Assembly (NCBI GenBank): GCA_002393575.1
Contig: DGSN01000061.1
Coordinates: 1-30,233 of the forward strand
DNA length: 30,233 bases
Source: Prevotellaceae bacterium UBA4361
Lineage (GTDB): Bacteria > Bacteroidota > Bacteroidia > Bacteroidales > Bacteroidaceae
Direction of reading: 5' to 3'
In this document: positions 28,666-30,233 of the stretch, piece after piece
How positions within the stretch are numbered: the stretch's first letter is position 1
Layout of the letters: each line of letters begins with the position of its first letter
Position numbers and translations under genes: made by a program
Notes under the pieces: generated by a model
Told to the model about the DNA's origin: nothing
The model's input: only the letters and a program-made list of their open reading frames with translations
Database searches by the model: none

Positions 28666-28742
28666 AAAAATCTCTACGGAGTTTAGGAACGAAGGAGATG
28701 ATAAAGAAAAACTCCTATGATCCTAAACTCCGTAGAGATTTT
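28666..28742. repeat. 38-bp repeat copy 3 with inverted half-copy
   Basis: Copy 3 (28666-28703) is followed by an inverted partial copy. A 22-bp perfect inverted repeat (28667-28688 and 28721-28742) with a 32-nt loop results (arm begins AAAATCTCTACGGAGTTTAG). With T-rich sequence after (TTTTATTTTT) it can act as a bidirectional terminator between the orphan gene and argD. Confidence 0.9.
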
Positions 28743-28763
28743 ATTTTTAAACCCACCTACAAC

Positions 28764-29891
28764 CTACAACACTTGGGAGAGGCGGTGTATGAAGTCGTCG
28801 GCTTCGGACTGAGTGAGACAGAGAGGTGGAAGAAGACGAAGGACGTTGGTGCCAGAGCAACCTGTGAAGCAGTGTTGCTCGTGGACGAGACGGTTACGCA
28901 CGTCCTTGTAAGGAATGTCGAGTTCCACACCAATCATCAAACCACGTCCACGAACATCCACCACGTGAGGAAGATGAGCTTCCTTGAGGCGCTTGATGAG
29001 GTAGTCGCCCACTTTGGCTGCGTTCTCCACAAGGTGCTCGCTTTCCATCACGTCGAGTACGGCAAGAGCTGCTGCACAAGCGAGGTGGTTGCCTCCGAAG
29101 GTGGTACCCAATTGTCCATAGACAGGCTGGAACTTTGGAGAGATGAGCACGGCAGCCATTGGGAAACCGTTGGCAATGCCTTTGGCTACGGTGATGATGT
29201 CGGGTTTCACATCGAGATACTGATGTGCGAAGAATTTTCCACTTCTGCCATAGCCACATTGGATTTCGTCGCAGATAAGGACAGTGTTGTAATTGTCGCA
29301 GACAGTGCGGAGTCCCTGAAGGAATTCAGGGCTGACCATGCGGATGCCACCGACACCTTGAATGCACTCGATGATGCAGGCACACACATCGCCCTTCTCA
29401 ATCTCTGCCGTCCAAGCAGCGAGGTCGTTGAGGGGAAGGTAAGTGACGTGCCCATTGGCATTGATAGGCGCAATGATTTTAGGATTAGCCGTTGCTTCCA
29501 CAGCGAGGCTGGTGCGGCCGTGGAAAGCCTTTTCGAGGGACAGGATGCGAGTGCGGCCATTGTAGAACGATGCCAGTTTCATGGCGTTCTCGTTGGCTTC
29601 AGCTCCCGAGTTGATGAGGAAGAGTTGATAGTCCTCATAACCGCAGGCTTTGCCGAGTCGTTCGGCAAGTTGCTTCTGCAAAGGGTTCTGCACGGAGTTG
29701 GAATAGAAGCCGAGTTTGTTGGCTTGCTGTGTGAGAGCCTCCACGTAGTGTGGATGGCAATGACCGATGGAGATGACTGCGTGGCCTCCGTAAAGGTCGA
29801 GGTATTCCTCGCCTTTATCGTCCCACACTTTGCATCCCTTGCCGTGGTCGATGGCTATGTCGAATAAGGGATATACGTCGAAGAGAGTCAT
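28764..29891 (-). CDS. argD: Acetylornithine/succinylornithine aminotransferase
   Basis: A 375-residue PLP-dependent class III aminotransferase. In arginine synthesis it converts N-acyl-glutamate semialdehyde to N-acyl-ornithine. Signature segments are in order: LDLYGGHAVISIGHCHP (32-47), NSGAEANENAMKLA (94-107), KAFHGRTSLA, EPxxG-equivalent IECIQGVGGI (174-183), LICDEIQCGYGRSG (205-218, with D208 contacting the PLP ring) and the Schiff-base lysine K237 in TVAKGIANGFPM, then TTFGGNHLAC. Bacteroidota commonly use N-succinylated intermediates, so the substrate may be succinyl- rather than acetyl-ornithine; the sequence cannot decide. The gene is downstream of argC on the same strand. The spacer of 132 bases is filled with simple repeats. 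Confidence 0.92.
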   Translation of the reverse strand: MTLFDVYPLFDIAIDHGKGCKVWDDKGEEYLDLYGGHAVISIGHCHPHYVEALTQQANKLGFYSNSVQNPLQKQLAERLGKACGYEDYQLFLINSGAEANENAMKLASFYNGRTRILSLEKAFHGRTSLAVEATANPKIIAPINANGHVTYLPLNDLAAWTAEIEKGDVCACIIECIQGVGGIRMVSPEFLQGLRTVCDNYNTVLICDEIQCGYGRSGKFFAHQYLDVKPDIITVAKGIANGFPMAAVLISPKFQPVYGQLGTTFGGNHLACAAALAVLDVMESEHLVENAAKVGDYLIKRLKEAHLPHVVDVRGRGLMIGVELDIPYKDVRNRLVHEQHCFTGCSGTNVLRLLPPLCLTQSEADDFIHRLSQVL

Positions 29892-29905
29892 GATTGAGAA
29901 ATAAT

Positions 29906-30020
29906 GGGGGTGATGGGGTTGATGGGATTTATGGGAAGAATGGGGTTAATGGGAAGGATGGGAAAATTCTTCATTCATCATTCTACATTCTTCATTCTTC
30001 ATTCATCATTCTTCATTCTT
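29906..30020. repeat. Simple repeats between argC and argD
   Basis: Left part: GATGGGG/TTGATGGG-type units (29906-29962). Right part: TTCATTC/ATCATTC units (29970-30022), which on the minus strand read GAATGAAGAATGA. No gene. These fill nearly the whole gap between the two arginine genes. Confidence 0.8.
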
Positions 30021-30023
30021 CAT

Positions 30024-30233
30024 TTAAAAAGCAGTGGCTTTGAGCATGAGGCCAGTTCGTTCGTCGAGACCGAACATGAGGTTCATGTTCTGCACGGCTT
30101 GACCTACTGCACCTTTGAGAAGGTTGTCAATCATGGAGGTGATGACTGCCTTGTTGCCAAATTTGTCGATGTGGATGAGGGCTTTGTTGGTGTTCACCAC
30201 TTGCTTGAGGTCGAGCGACTTGTCGATGTAGTG
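30024..30233 (-). CDS. argC: N-acetyl-gamma-glutamyl-phosphate reductase (3' part)
   Basis: The last 69 codons of a gene whose start lies outside the window. The translation holds KQVVNTNKALIHIDKFGNKA, VITSMIDNLLKGAVGQAVQN and MNLMFGLDERTGLMLKATAF, with the ArgC C-terminal signature DNLxKGAxGQAVQNMNxMFGLDE clearly present. ArgC reduces N-acyl-glutamyl phosphate to the semialdehyde used by ArgD, so the two adjacent genes carry out consecutive steps. Truncated by the window end only; no frameshift seen. Confidence 0.93.
   Translation of the reverse strand, partial: HYIDKSLDLKQVVNTNKALIHIDKFGNKAVITSMIDNLLKGAVGQAVQNMNLMFGLDERTGLMLKATAF

Noticed and set aside
28698..29867. 389-residue plus-strand frame
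   Set aside because: Antisense shadow of argD.

Overview
The window looks like chromosomal DNA of a Bacteroidota bacterium of the Prevotellaceae type (Prevotella, Segatella or close kin). This rests on several signs. Promoters of the Bacteroidota form (TTTG, about 19 bases, TAnnTTTG) precede several genes, and no clear Shine-Dalgarno sites are seen. There are BspA-like leucine-rich surface proteins, a C-terminal tail resembling type IX secretion sorting signals, dockerin-like calcium-binding repeats, a DUF3316-type outer-membrane protein, and a topoisomerase IV A subunit with a HPHGDAS motif. The genus is an inference.

Region 1-4.5 kb is accessory. A tight minus-strand operon runs WYL-domain regulator, RecB-like PD-(D/E)XK nuclease-fold protein, RNase J-like beta-CASP metallo-hydrolase. 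It starts just beyond the 3' end of a tRNA-Leu(UAG) gene and ends at a strong intrinsic terminator. Past that lies a small orphan gene with faint similarity to the palm region of DNA polymerase III alpha. I read the three-gene operon as a candidate, possibly undescribed, defence cassette.

Region 4.9-13.7 kb is an envelope region: two paralogous small outer-membrane barrels around a dockerin/FISUMP-like exported protein, two exported proteins of unknown function, a BASS-family transporter, an OMP_b-brl type barrel, and a translationally coupled pair (DUF3316-like outer-membrane protein and S41-family lipoprotein peptidase).

Region 14-16.8 kb is parC. Region 16.8-20 kb holds an XRE-like small regulator, a DUF4160/DUF2442-like toxin-antitoxin-type pair bracketed by two direct repeats of about 247 bp, 66-bp tandem repeats, and copies of a dispersed GGCTACGCCGAGCTAAAGG element.

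Region 20-27.2 kb is a surface-protein cluster: a 1641-residue BspA-like protein, a tiny glycine-rich protein, and a 635-residue leucine-rich protein with a dockerin-like tail. Region 27.3-28.7 kb holds a PIN-domain toxin with a 59-residue antitoxin gene and an orphan gene, each separated by copies of one 38-bp repeat. The window closes with the arginine biosynthesis genes argD and argC (argC cut by the window end).

The recurring theme is that small accessory modules sit between copies of one composite intergenic repeat family (parts: CTACGGAG..TTTAGGA, GTCAACAAATTGACAC, GAACCTTTAGCTCGGCGTAGCC). That pattern and the nuclease cassette are the two things most worth following up.
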